A stretch of 64,000 nt of DNA from Ardenticatenaceae bacterium (GTDB lineage: Bacteria; Chloroflexota; Anaerolineae; Promineifilales; Promineifilaceae): positions 1 to 64,000 of the forward strand of contig WYBM01000078.1 of the NCBI GenBank assembly GCA_011525915.1. The letters are read 5' to 3'. The notes below the pieces were generated by a model, which saw nothing but the letters and a program-made list of their open reading frames with translations, searched no databases and was not told where the DNA came from. Shown one piece after another: positions 51,222 to 60,023 of this stretch (position 1 is the first letter of the stretch; every line of letters begins with the position of its first letter). Made by a program: the position numbers and the translations under genes.

Positions 51222-52330
51222 CTACCCCAGATCGCCTCGGCTGTTTTCACGATGATGCCCAGCTTGTATTGTTGGTCAGCCATCGTAATGGCATTACCCA
51301 TGACCGAGGTGGCAAAACCGCATTGTGGGCTGAGGGCCAGGCGCTCCAGGTCAATGAACTGTGCCGCTTCGTGAATACGGGCGGTGAGTTCGGCTACGGT
51401 TTCCTGGCGGGGTGTTTTGGTAGTGACCAGACCCAGCACAGCCGTTTTCTCCTCTGGTACGTCACGCAGTGGTTCAAATCCCCCAGAGCGCTCATCATCG
51501 TATTCCAACATGAGCCGCTGCGCCTTGATACGCTGGAAGATCGGTTTGGCGATAAGATCATACCCACCCGCTACCAGCCAGCGGCTGCCCTGGTTGCCGC
51601 GGCACAGGTGAAAGCTAAAGGTCACGCCCGGAAAATGTCCGATAACGGCATTGTCCATCTCAATGCCGCGCGCCAGGTATTTTTCCAGCGGCCAGCCCTG
51701 GCTTTCATAAAATGCGCGTGTTTGGGGATCAAGCAAAAGAGGATAATGGGGAGCATCCAGCTGGATGTAGGTAGCGCCCAATCTTACTAATTCTGCCACC
51801 TCTTCGTGGAGAATGTCTACCACATCTGCCAGGAAGCTGTCCAGGGTGGGGTAAACGTGGGTGGAATGTTGTGCGGACCAGAAATTGGCCCACAAGCTGG
51901 GGCTGGGCAGGGTAATTTTGGGGGTGCGCCTGGTGTGGCCGCGTAGATAAACAAACTCTTCAGCCGAAAGATGCCGTTTGCGCCGTAGTTTACCGGTGAC
52001 GCCCAGTTGAGACGGCCGTGCTCGTGACCAGTCGCCTATGTGATCATTGCCGTGCCAGTCACCCCACAAAAAAGCATCTTCGTCCCACTCGCCAAAACCG
52101 TCTACCGCTGCCGGTAACTGACTCTGAAAGCTAAGACGGCGCTGTTCGCCATCGGTTAATACAGCCAACCCGGCTTCTTCTTGCTGGGTGATAGCTTCGT
52201 TTACGGCTTGGTCTTCCAGGTGTTTAAAGGCTGCCGCTGGTATCCGGCCGGCAGCTAAATCATGGCGCGCCTGACGCAGGTAAGACGGCCGTAACAAGCT
52301 GCCCACAACATCGGCATGTATATTCATCAT
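51218..52330 (-). CDS. MetE C-terminal-like (cobalamin-independent methionine synthase family) protein
   Basis: The 370-residue protein is the catalytic barrel of the MetE family without the N-terminal half. It has VVGSLLRP at the start, YIQLDAPHYPLLL, the metal ligands His241-x-Cys243 (SFHLCRGN), an acidic residue in LEYDDERSG (about 277) and Cys337 (LSPQCGFAT). Short members of this family use alternative methyl donors such as methylcobalamin proteins, which fits the corrinoid methyltransferases nearby. It could also act on other thiols. The gene downstream on the - strand is an M24 remnant's neighbour, so operon structure is unclear. Confidence 0.8.
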   Translation of the reverse strand: MMNIHADVVGSLLRPSYLRQARHDLAAGRIPAAAFKHLEDQAVNEAITQQEEAGLAVLTDGEQRRLSFQSQLPAAVDGFGEWDEDAFLWGDWHGNDHIGDWSRARPSQLGVTGKLRRKRHLSAEEFVYLRGHTRRTPKITLPSPSLWANFWSAQHSTHVYPTLDSFLADVVDILHEEVAELVRLGATYIQLDAPHYPLLLDPQTRAFYESQGWPLEKYLARGIEMDNAVIGHFPGVTFSFHLCRGNQGSRWLVAGGYDLIAKPIFQRIKAQRLMLEYDDERSGGFEPLRDVPEEKTAVLGLVTTKTPRQETVAELTARIHEAAQFIDLERLALSPQCGFATSVMGNAITMADQQYKLGIIVKTAEAIWGS

Positions 52331-52334
52331 AAGT

Positions 52335-52496
52335 TTACCCTAGCAGGTTCTCTTCATACGGATACAAAGAGATAATGACTGGCCCGTCGGCCGTAATCCA
52401 AACTTCGTCTTCCAGGTTGACGCCGGTTTCTACGAAGGTTTTGTTCATGCCGAGAGCCCGACGGTCTTGGCGGATCATCTTTTCCCCTTTTTGACA
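52335..52496 (-). pseudogene. 3' remnant of an M24-family peptidase/creatinase-like gene
   Basis: The 183-bp gap between two - strand genes keeps an open frame ending ETGVNLEDEVWITADGPV then ISLYPYEENLL and a stop. I recognise this as a C-terminal signature of M24 proteins (Xaa-Pro peptidases and creatinase relatives). There is no start, and the frame is closed upstream by the stop of the enolase-like gene. Some M24 relatives split creatine or related amines to sarcosine, which would suit the neighbourhood, but the intact substrate is unknowable. Confidence 0.55.
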
Positions 52497-52514
52497 CAGA
52501 GGCACGGAAGCTTG

Positions 52515-53795
52515 TTACGCTTTGGGCTGCTGCTTCTCTGTGTGCATTATTTTTGCCATCTCGTTATATAAGAGGTCCGGCGGGCCGGATAGCGCCTGAG
52601 CGCCGGTGAGCAGGGCCATGACCACGGCCGTAGCCACCCCGCTGCCGTCCGCATACAGCGTTACCTTCATTCCCTGCGCCTGGCAGGTCAACATAAAGTG
52701 GATCGTTTCATGGATGCTGCCAAATTGGGTGCTGTTTAGATGAATGTGATGCACGGCCGTGGCTGCGGTCAGTTCGCGCAGCTCGTCCGGTGAAAACAAG
52801 CTGGCTCCGGCGGACAGTTGGGTAGTCATGCGCCGCAGGCGCAGGTAGCCGTAAAGGTGCTGCATCACTTTGCGCACGGCCGTGAAGTCACCACCAACCA
52901 CGTTTTCCACCACCAGAGGGTAGGGTTTAGCCGCTTGTTCCAGACCATACAGCGCCCCCAGAATTTTGCCCTCATTGTGACCATATAGTTCGGTAAAGGC
53001 ACCTTGAAGATTTAAGTGAATGGCTGGCCTAGCGGGGGGCGTGGCGCCCTCAAGATTCAGGGTGATAGCTGGTTTAGCGGGGGGCGTAGCGGCGGCCAGC
53101 CATGCGGCCACCTGGCGTACATGCGCCTGTAAACGCTCCGCGTCTGCACCTAACATGGTTTGGGGATTACCACCAGCGGTGCTATAACCAAAGGCAGCCA
53201 CGTGTGTGCCCAACACCGGCTGCACGGCCGTGATCGTGGTGTCATTGACTTCCACGTGTAAAGGTACCATGGCATCTGGCCAGGGGAGGCCATAGGCTTC
53301 CGCCAAGACGGCTGTTGGCGTCTGGCGGCGGCTGAGGGCAACAGCATTTAAAATGGCCTGGCTGAGGCCAAAGCGTACAGCAGGAAGTAACGGCCGTGTC
53401 TCTATGACCTGTTTTGTTTGGGGCTTCTCTGGGGCTAGTAACCCAGTAATCAATTCCCGGCGGGAAAGCCCACCCCCGGCGGGCAAAACCCCTGGTGGCT
53501 GAGCATGAGTGGTCGTGATTTTTTCCCTCAGGCCATCACATATTGTGGCTAAATCTGGGAAGCTGGTCAGGGGATGGTCTGGCAAAAAATGGTCTTGCAA
53601 AAAGGGGGCAACTTGTTGTTGAATGGTTTTTATGGCGGCCTGGCTGTCTGGCAAACCAGTGCATTCACCCCAGGCGGTACGGCCGTCAGCCAGCCTGATC
53701 CTGATCAATACACAGTCACCATTCACGGCTAAGCCGGGTATGGCGGTTAACGACACAATGTTTGCCACAGAATCCATGCTGGTTATTTTACTCAT
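52515..53795 (-). CDS. Methylaspartate ammonia-lyase-like enolase-superfamily protein, catalytic residues altered
   Basis: The 426-residue protein follows the MAL pattern: an N-terminal capping domain and a barrel with PAIHLNLQGAFTELYGHNEGKI, YPLVVENVVGG and HIHLNSTQFGSIHETIHFMLTCQAQGM, ending LLYNEMAKIM. Against MAL as I recall it, the first metal Asp is Asn (HLNLQG), the third ligand region lacks its Asp (QLSAGASLFS) and the catalytic Lys is Asn (HLNSTQ). It is probably not an active lyase. A 45-bp tandem duplication (53001-53090) repeats a PPAKPAITLNLEGAT-like peptide. Its ATG overlaps that of the divergent gene; the ATG at 53777 is an alternative start. Confidence 0.65.
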   Translation of the reverse strand: MSKITSMDSVANIVSLTAIPGLAVNGDCVLIRIRLADGRTAWGECTGLPDSQAAIKTIQQQVAPFLQDHFLPDHPLTSFPDLATICDGLREKITTTHAQPPGVLPAGGGLSRRELITGLLAPEKPQTKQVIETRPLLPAVRFGLSQAILNAVALSRRQTPTAVLAEAYGLPWPDAMVPLHVEVNDTTITAVQPVLGTHVAAFGYSTAGGNPQTMLGADAERLQAHVRQVAAWLAAATPPAKPAITLNLEGATPPARPAIHLNLQGAFTELYGHNEGKILGALYGLEQAAKPYPLVVENVVGGDFTAVRKVMQHLYGYLRLRRMTTQLSAGASLFSPDELRELTAATAVHHIHLNSTQFGSIHETIHFMLTCQAQGMKVTLYADGSGVATAVVMALLTGAQALSGPPDLLYNEMAKIMHTEKQQPKA

Positions 53796-54213
53796 GGCAA
53801 GAGAAAACCGAAATCATAATACCACGTTGTTGTGGGGCTGCGCCGGGCTAATCGTGGCCTTCTTTTTCCTGGCTGCCTTTTTGCTGCTGTTTGCTCTGGG
53901 GCGTGACCGGGAATTTGCCCGTTACCCAGGCGCGCTGCCCATCTCCAGCCATAGTAATTACACCGGTTTGCCTTTTCAATATCGTTGGGATGATTCATAC
54001 CTGGTAGATGATAACTTCACGGCTGTGTACAATTGGTACTCCCTTACCTTTAACCTGGGAGCAGAGTCCCGCGCCCTGGGTGGCTGCATTCATATGGCAG
54101 GTGAAACGGGGCAGTGGCGGATCAAACGTTTTGTTACGGTGTTGGTTTGTACCACACCAGAGGGGCAAATGGTGTTCGTAACACGGACAACGGCCGTAAA
54201 GCGCCACCCGTAA
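53794..54213 (+). CDS. Small membrane-anchored protein of unknown function
   Basis: The 139-residue protein has a short basic N-terminus, one hydrophobic segment (about 9-34) acting as signal or anchor, and a soluble domain of about 100 residues rich in aromatic residues (YTGLPFQYRWDDSYLVDD, NWYSLTFNLG, VLVCTTPEGQMVFVT). I do not recognise the family. The start at 53794 overlaps the divergent enolase-like start. It is not in an obvious operon. Confidence 0.55.
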   Translation: MARENRNHNTTLLWGCAGLIVAFFFLAAFLLLFALGRDREFARYPGALPISSHSNYTGLPFQYRWDDSYLVDDNFTAVYNWYSLTFNLGAESRALGGCIHMAGETGQWRIKRFVTVLVCTTPEGQMVFVTRTTAVKRHP

Positions 54214-54266
54214 TGCGAAACCACGATCCGATTTCAGATGAGGCACAACAGGTAACTGTCGGTGAG

Positions 54267-54926
54267 CTATACCACGGTCCGTAAATCCACAATTTTCTGG
54301 TCTGGAATATTGCCTAAAGCGGCCCGCACCTGTTCTTCTGTAACGTTGCGTATTTTTAAGACACAGTCATAAAAGCCTTCCTCACGAGGCGTGGGGTAAG
54401 TGCCAACGCCCATGACACCTATTTCATGCTGGCCAAGTACGGCCGTTAACTTGACAAACTCACCCTTGCGATTTGGCATGCGTATGGTCACTCGGATGCC
54501 ATCTTCTGGCAGCGCTAACATCTCTTGGAAAGCGTGCAGCAAATCTACTTCCGTTAGAATGCCCACCACCACGCCGCCATCTTCCACCACTGGTAAACAG
54601 CCGATCTTATGGTCCATCATCATTCGCGCGGCACGTTCGGCCGTGTAGTCTGGCGAAATTGTCACGACGTCTTTAGTCTTTACCATCACGCGCCGCACTT
54701 GCAACCCTGCCAGATAGCGGCTGATGTCCCAGGCATTTAAGCTGCCCAGCATCTCTGGGTCCAACCGAAATGATTGGCGGGTTACCAGTCCTTCCAGTCG
54801 TTTGCCCGTACCGGCCACCGGTAAATGGCGAATATGGTTTTCAGTCATGATTTTCTGGGCGTCTGTGGCCAGAGTCGTGGGGGGGATCACAATAGGGTGG
54901 CGTGTCATACAATCTTTGACCAGCAT
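54267..54926 (-). CDS. CBS-pair protein with ACT-like domain (AcuB-like)
   Basis: The 219-residue protein has two CBS domains (about 1-60: CMTRHPIVIPPTTLATDAQKIMTENHIRHLPV; about 75-132: DVVTISPDYTAERAARMMMDHKIGCLPVVEDGGVVGI) and a C-terminal ACT-like region (RVTIRMPNRKGEFVKLTAVLGQHEIGVMGV). The architecture matches AcuB-like proteins, thought to sense adenine nucleotides and regulate acetate or other catabolism. It lies downstream of the peptide transporter operon on the same strand, with 89 bp between. Confidence 0.8.
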   Translation of the reverse strand: MLVKDCMTRHPIVIPPTTLATDAQKIMTENHIRHLPVAGTGKRLEGLVTRQSFRLDPEMLGSLNAWDISRYLAGLQVRRVMVKTKDVVTISPDYTAERAARMMMDHKIGCLPVVEDGGVVVGILTEVDLLHAFQEMLALPEDGIRVTIRMPNRKGEFVKLTAVLGQHEIGVMGVGTYPTPREEGFYDCVLKIRNVTEEQVRAALGNIPDQKIVDLRTVV

Positions 54927-55015
54927 AAGGTTTTTCCTGGTAATGAGGCCAAGCCTCCATTACCCTACGACAAAGTCATCATTTTAAACGCGCCCTGGGT
55001 AAAACCTCAAGGGCT

Positions 55016-57112
55016 TTACTGGGGAACAATGACCGGCTCAAATTTCTGCAAGGTTTCCACCGGAATATGGCAGAAAATGCGGTGCTCTGCAGCAACCTGA
55101 CGCCAAGGGGGGATTTTCTCTTCGCAGATACGGCCGTTATCCGGCAGCAAATGGCGGCGCGGGCAGCGTGTATGAAAGCGGCAGCCTGATGGAGGGTCAA
55201 TAGCGCTGGGCACGCTGCCTTCTAAACGGATGTGCTTTTGCTGCACTGTGGGGTCAGGGATAGGTACGGCCGAAAGTAGGGCCTCCGTATACGGATGATA
55301 AGGTGGTGCATAGATTGCCTCCGCCGCACCCACCTCCATCACCTGCCCCAAATACATCACTGCTACAAAGTCTGAGAAAAAACGCACCACGCTTAGATCA
55401 TGGGCAATAAAGATCAAGGTCGTGTTAAGTTCTTGCTGTACTTCCAGAAGTAAATTAAGAATGGCCGCCTGCACAGACACATCCAGCGCACTGACGGGCT
55501 CATCACACAACACCAGCTCCGGACGGCTGGCCAGGGCGCGGGCAATGCCTACCCGCTGCTTCTCGCCACCACTCAGCTGGCGTGGTAGGCGGTCATAATA
55601 ATTGGCCCCTAACCGCATGGCCTCCAATAAGTTGATCACTTCCTGGCGAACCTGTTTCCGAGGCACAGTCTTAAAACGTTCCATAGGTCGGCCGATTTGC
55701 TGCCCTACGGTATAAGAGGGGTTCATAGTTGAATCTGGGTTCTGGAACACCATTTGCAATTCGCGGATGAGCTGTTCATCACGGGTTGTAATGTCCCCGG
55801 TGATGTCAAAGCCCATAAAGGTGGCCTCGCCCGAGGTGCTGTCTTCCAGGCCAATGATCGTTTTTATGAGCGTACTCTTGCCGCAGCCCGATTCACCAAC
55901 GACCCCCAATGTCTTGCCTTTGGGCACGCTAAAACTGGCGCTTTCTACCGCCTTCACATACCGTTTTTCGCCCATACCCACAACGTCCCGTAAAGAACTG
56001 CCCTGCACTTCGTAATACTTTTTTAAATCCTTGATGTCCAGGATGACTTCGCCGTTGCCCGTTGAGGCATGCACCGCGGGTAGTTCCAACCCTTCCGGTG
56101 GTGTCCAGGCGGCCGGGTCAATGTCCTCAGCGAAGTGGCAGCGCACCCAACTGCCGCTGGCCAGTTGGCGCAGCAACGGCCGTTCCTGGCGACACCGATC
56201 CTGGCGATAATCACAACGCGGCCCAAAGACACAGCCAGTTGGCCGGTTATTCGGGGGTGGCACCCGCCCTGGAATCGGGTACAAGATGCTGCTGGCTTTG
56301 TCGGCACCCAGCCGGGGGACGCAGCGAATTAACCCCTGTGTATAGGGGTGCTGCGGGCGGGCAAAGATCTCGTCTACTGTAGCCCGCTCCACCATCTCAC
56401 CGGCGTACATTACCCCCACACGGGTGCAAATGCGGGCCACCACCCCCAGATTATGGGTGATAAACATGATGGCTGTGTCAAAGTCTCGTCGCAGTTCGGC
56501 CACCAGGTCCAGTACAGTGGCTTCAACCGTCACATCCAAAGCTGTTGTCGGTTCATCCATAATCAACAGCGCCGGGTTGTTGAGTAGGGCCATGGCAATA
56601 ACCACACGCTGCTGCTGCCCGCCGGAAATCTGGTGAGGGTAACGTTTCATCACATTGGCGGCATCGGGCATGTGTACACGTTCCAGCATTTCCACACAGC
56701 GACTTTCGGCCGCCTTTTCTGCCAGACCACGATGTACCGTCAGCACTTCTTTCATCTGATCGCCCAGGCGCATGGAGGGGTTCAGCGCTTGCATCGGGTC
56801 TTGAAAGACCATAGCAATCTGGTCGCCGCGCAGCTGGCGCAGTTCTTCCCCTCGTTTACCTACCAGGTCCTGCCCCTGGAAGATAAGGCTGCCCCGCTTG
56901 ACGTAGCCATTGGCCCCCAAAAAATTGACAATAGACCAGGCCACTGTGCTCTTGCCGCAGCCCGATTCACCTACAATGCCCATCGTCTCTCCCCGATAAA
57001 TCTCAAAGGAGACGTTTTGCACGGCCTCTATCTCACCATTGCGCACCTTGTAAGCGATAGCCAGCTCTTCCACTTTTAAGACCGGCGCGCCTTTGGGTTT
57101 TGGTTTGGGCAT
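55016..57112 (-). CDS. Fused dipeptide/oligopeptide ABC transporter ATPases (DppD-DppF)
   Basis: The 698-residue protein joins two ABC ATPases. Each has its own Walker A (GIVGESGCGKST in the first half and GVVGESGCGKST in the second), signature (ISGGQQQR, LSGGEKQR) and Walker B (LLIMDEPT, LVLCDEPV). The OppF-type C-terminal cysteine regions GCVFGPRCDYRQDRC and GCRFHTRCPRR are both kept. The two halves usually come as separate DppD and DppF proteins. It energises the permeases encoded just upstream. Confidence 0.92.
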   Translation of the reverse strand: MPKPKPKGAPVLKVEELAIAYKVRNGEIEAVQNVSFEIYRGETMGIVGESGCGKSTVAWSIVNFLGANGYVKRGSLIFQGQDLVGKRGEELRQLRGDQIAMVFQDPMQALNPSMRLGDQMKEVLTVHRGLAEKAAESRCVEMLERVHMPDAANVMKRYPHQISGGQQQRVVIAMALLNNPALLIMDEPTTALDVTVEATVLDLVAELRRDFDTAIMFITHNLGVVARICTRVGVMYAGEMVERATVDEIFARPQHPYTQGLIRCVPRLGADKASSILYPIPGRVPPPNNRPTGCVFGPRCDYRQDRCRQERPLLRQLASGSWVRCHFAEDIDPAAWTPPEGLELPAVHASTGNGEVILDIKDLKKYYEVQGSSLRDVVGMGEKRYVKAVESASFSVPKGKTLGVVGESGCGKSTLIKTIIGLEDSTSGEATFMGFDITGDITTRDEQLIRELQMVFQNPDSTMNPSYTVGQQIGRPMERFKTVPRKQVRQEVINLLEAMRLGANYYDRLPRQLSGGEKQRVGIARALASRPELVLCDEPVSALDVSVQAAILNLLLEVQQELNTTLIFIAHDLSVVRFFSDFVAVMYLGQVMEVGAAEAIYAPPYHPYTEALLSAVPIPDPTVQQKHIRLEGSVPSAIDPPSGCRFHTRCPRRHLLPDNGRICEEKIPPWRQVAAEHRIFCHIPVETLQKFEPVIVPQ

Positions 57113-57158
57113 GTTTTTTCCTATGGTCCGTACGTCGCGGTTTAATGCGGCTTACGCC

Positions 57159-58478
57159 TTATTTCTGGTAGCGTGTTAATTCCTCACGCAAGCCATCGGC
57201 AAAGAAATTTAGCCCAATGACCAGTGTGGCAATGGCCAACGCGGGCCAGATGACCGCCCATTGGCTGACAAAGATGTACTGGCGGGCATCATTCACCATG
57301 CTGCCCCAGTCAGGATCAGGTGGCGGCAGGCCAATGCCCAGAAACCCCAGCGTACCAATGGCAAAGATAGCATAACCAACTCGCAGCATGGCGTCTACCA
57401 GAATGGGGCCGCGGGCGTTGGGCAAAATTTCGCGGAACATGATGTAAGATGGGCTCTCGCCGCGTGTTTCCGCGGCGCGGATGTAGTCGCGGGTTTTGAT
57501 ATCTAGTGTCAGGCCACGTACCAGCCGGGCCACGCCTGGGGCCCCGGTGACGGTGATGGCCAGGATGACCACCAGATCGCCCTGGCCCAAGGCGGCAATA
57601 ACCACCAGGTACAGCACAATAACGGGAAAGGCGATGAGGGCATCTAACACTTGCATGATGCTCTGGTCCCAGCCACCGCCGCGATAGGCAGCATTTAAGC
57701 CCAGAATGGAGCCGGCAATGAGCGAGCCGATGACACCCCAGATAGCTACCCCAATGGGGATGGAGAAAGGAGGCACGGCCGTGTCTCGCAGTGGCACAGA
57801 CAGCAGCGCAAACGCCACCGCCAACACCAGGCTGACCGTCCAGATTTTCATGATGTCTGTCATCCCCAACGCCCTGCCTCGAAGCCAACCGTAGATAAAG
57901 ATGACCAGGTAAATGAGGCCAAAGGGGATGGCAAACGGTGCCCAGACCGGAAACTGCCCCTGCAGCAGCAGGTAGAGCAAAACGCTGACCCCTAACCAGC
58001 CGAGTGTCAGCAGCAAAGCATGGCGCCGGGCATGTTTACCGCTGGCAGTGCCTACAACACCCAGGAAGGCTGTCAGGCTAACCAGCCCGGCTACCGCTGC
58101 CAGGCCCAGCATATATTTGTTGGCCGTTGTCTCTGGCAGCCGCGTCTTAAGCAGGATCACCTGGGTGCCGGTCATCAAACGAGACAACAAGTCGCGGCCC
58201 AGATGGTCTGTGCCCAGTACGTTGATGCCGTCTAGCTCATTACCGGAGAGGGGCGGCTGATTTTGTACAAAAAGGGAAGCGTTGGGTGGGTAAGGCGTCC
58301 AGACAAGCGAGGTTATGGCCACAACCACCCAAAAAAGGACCAAAATCAGGCCAAAGGTGGCCACACGAGAGTCAAACACAATGGATAAACTACGCCACCA
58401 ACGCTGCCAGCGCGACGGCCGTGCTGCGGCCAATGGCTGAGCCGAAGTTGTTGTTTTAGGGGGGTCTATAAGAGCCAT
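57159..58478 (-). CDS. Peptide-type ABC permease (DppC-like) with inserted membrane segment
   Basis: The 439-residue protein has the BPD permease core with the EAA loop (YIRAAETRGESPSYIMFREILPNARGPILVDAMLRVG, about 335-370), and an N-terminal GTDHLGRDLLSRLMTG motif typical of DppC. It is about 130 residues longer than usual because of an inserted hydrophobic region between residues about 120 and 245 that should add three or four membrane helices. The insertion is intact and in frame. It pairs with the DppB-like permease encoded upstream. Confidence 0.88.
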   Translation of the reverse strand: MALIDPPKTTTSAQPLAAARPSRWQRWWRSLSIVFDSRVATFGLILVLFWVVVAITSLVWTPYPPNASLFVQNQPPLSGNELDGINVLGTDHLGRDLLSRLMTGTQVILLKTRLPETTANKYMLGLAAVAGLVSLTAFLGVVGTASGKHARRHALLLTLGWLGVSVLLYLLLQGQFPVWAPFAIPFGLIYLVIFIYGWLRGRALGMTDIMKIWTVSLVLAVAFALLSVPLRDTAVPPFSIPIGVAIWGVIGSLIAGSILGLNAAYRGGGWDQSIMQVLDALIAFPVIVLYLVVIAALGQGDLVVILAITVTGAPGVARLVRGLTLDIKTRDYIRAAETRGESPSYIMFREILPNARGPILVDAMLRVGYAIFAIGTLGFLGIGLPPPDPDWGSMVNDARQYIFVSQWAVIWPALAIATLVIGLNFFADGLREELTRYQK

Positions 58479-58523
58479 TTTTCTTTGCGTCTCTGTGCCT
58501 TTGGGGTAAGTTTTCGGTATCGT

Positions 58524-59828
58524 TTACGAATACCGAATACGCGGATTTAAAAAGGTATAGGCCATATCGCCTAATAACCGTGTACCCACGGCAATAATAA
58601 CGGTGATCATGGCAGCAGCTTCTACGGCGTTAAAATCGCCAAAGATGGCTGCATCGTAAATGTACTTGCCCAGGCCAGGGTAACCAAAGATCACTTCAAC
58701 CACCACAATGCCGCCCACCAACCAGTTTACGTGTAACATGATGATAGTGACGGGTGCCAGCAGGGCGTTGCGCAGGGCATGGCGCACAATAATGCGGCGG
58801 CGGGGCATGCCTTTGATCGTGGCCGTACGAATGTAAGCGGAATCCATGACCTCTACCATGCTGGCCCGGGTCATGCGGGCTACATAGCCTAACTCCACGG
58901 CCGTGAGTGTCAGCACCGGTAATATCAACAATGTGGGGTCTTCAAAGATGGCATTGGGGGTGGCAAAAATGGCCACTGCCGGCACCCATTCCAACCAGAT
59001 GCCAAAAATCAAAATCAGAAAAATGCCGGTGACAAACTCCGGTGTGGCCGTGGCGCCCAGGCTGGTGATAGAGATGATCCGGTCCAGCGGTTTGCCTTCA
59101 TTGGTGCCGGCTAGAATGCCCAAAAGCAAGGCCAGAGGCATGATGATCACAAAGGCCACGCCAGCCAACACCAGCGTATTGCGCAGGCGTGGCAGTAATG
59201 TCAGGGCCACCGGCCGCCCGGTTTGTAATGATTCGCCAGGGTCGCCGCGCAGCAGCCCTTTTTGCAGAGGAATGTATTGCACCGGGCCATCACCCGCTTC
59301 TGCGCGCAGGCCAGCTTTGGTCAGGGCATACACCGTCTCCCCTGAACCACGTACCCATTTCACGGCGTTATTGTTGGTATCTACACCCCAAAAATAGGCG
59401 CGGCCTTCCTCATCTGTTTGCCATACATCAGCCGTCACGGCCACTTTAGGGGAAGCGCCGCTCTCGTTACGGTATTGAACATACAAAACGTCCTCATCCA
59501 TCTGCCAGCGGGCCGGGCCCTCTGGTGTTTGGGCCCACCATTCCAGTTCGCCGGTGGTTTGGTTGGCCACGGCCGTGAGGTTATGCTTCACCTGCGCTTC
59601 TGCCCGCCAATCACTCCCTACCAGCCAATCCAAATAACGCTGCTGTACGGAAGCATCTAGCCCCAACTGCCGCCGGTAAGATGCACGCTGCTCAGGCGTA
59701 GAGAAGACACCTAAAATTTTCACCGTAATGTCGCCGCTGCCAACCTCAATCAGCAGAAACAACACGACGGACACCAATAACATGGTAATAACAGATGAGA
59801 TCACGCTTCTTACGAGGAAACGGGCCAT
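58524..59828 (-). CDS. Peptide-type ABC permease (DppB-like) with large periplasmic insert
   Basis: The 434-residue protein has the DppB N-terminal helix, a TPEQRASYRRQLGLD motif, five or so C-terminal helices and the EAA-type loop (YIRTATIKGMPRRRIIVRHALRNALLAPVTII). Between the first and second helices lies an inserted region of roughly 110 residues (about 75-190; WWAQTPEGPARWQMDEDVLY, AYFWGVDTNNNAVKWVRGSG) predicted to be periplasmic. It makes the protein longer than the usual 310-340 residues. It follows the binding-protein gene in the operon. Confidence 0.88.
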   Translation of the reverse strand: MARFLVRSVISSVITMLLVSVVLFLLIEVGSGDITVKILGVFSTPEQRASYRRQLGLDASVQQRYLDWLVGSDWRAEAQVKHNLTAVANQTTGELEWWAQTPEGPARWQMDEDVLYVQYRNESGASPKVAVTADVWQTDEEGRAYFWGVDTNNNAVKWVRGSGETVYALTKAGLRAEAGDGPVQYIPLQKGLLRGDPGESLQTGRPVALTLLPRLRNTLVLAGVAFVIIMPLALLLGILAGTNEGKPLDRIISITSLGATATPEFVTGIFLILIFGIWLEWVPAVAIFATPNAIFEDPTLLILPVLTLTAVELGYVARMTRASMVEVMDSAYIRTATIKGMPRRRIIVRHALRNALLAPVTIIMLHVNWLVGGIVVVEVIFGYPGLGKYIYDAAIFGDFNAVEAAAMITVIIAVGTRLLGDMAYTFLNPRIRYS

Positions 59829-59904
59829 TCCTTCCTCCTGATGGGAGTGGGCACACAGTCATTGGCCGGACCGATGACTGTGTGCCGATACCAGGGCCGG
59901 TCAT

Positions 59905-60023
59905 CCGAAGTCAGTAACCAGTGCTCAGTAACCAGTAATCAGAAGTCAGTAACCAGTTTTCAGTGGACATTTACCGGCGGTAGGCCCTACTGAATACTGA
60001 CCACTGATTACTGAAAACTGGTA
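59905..60023. repeat. CAGT/ACTG-rich hairpin between the receptor and permease genes
   Basis: Left-arm words CAGTAACCAGTGCTCAGTAAC and AGTCAGTAACCAGTTTTCAGTGG are mirrored by CTACTGAATACTGACCACTG and ATTACTGAAAACTGG. It sits inside the transporter operon right after the receptor gene, a position where stabilising hairpins favour high levels of binding protein. That effect is inference. Confidence 0.75.
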
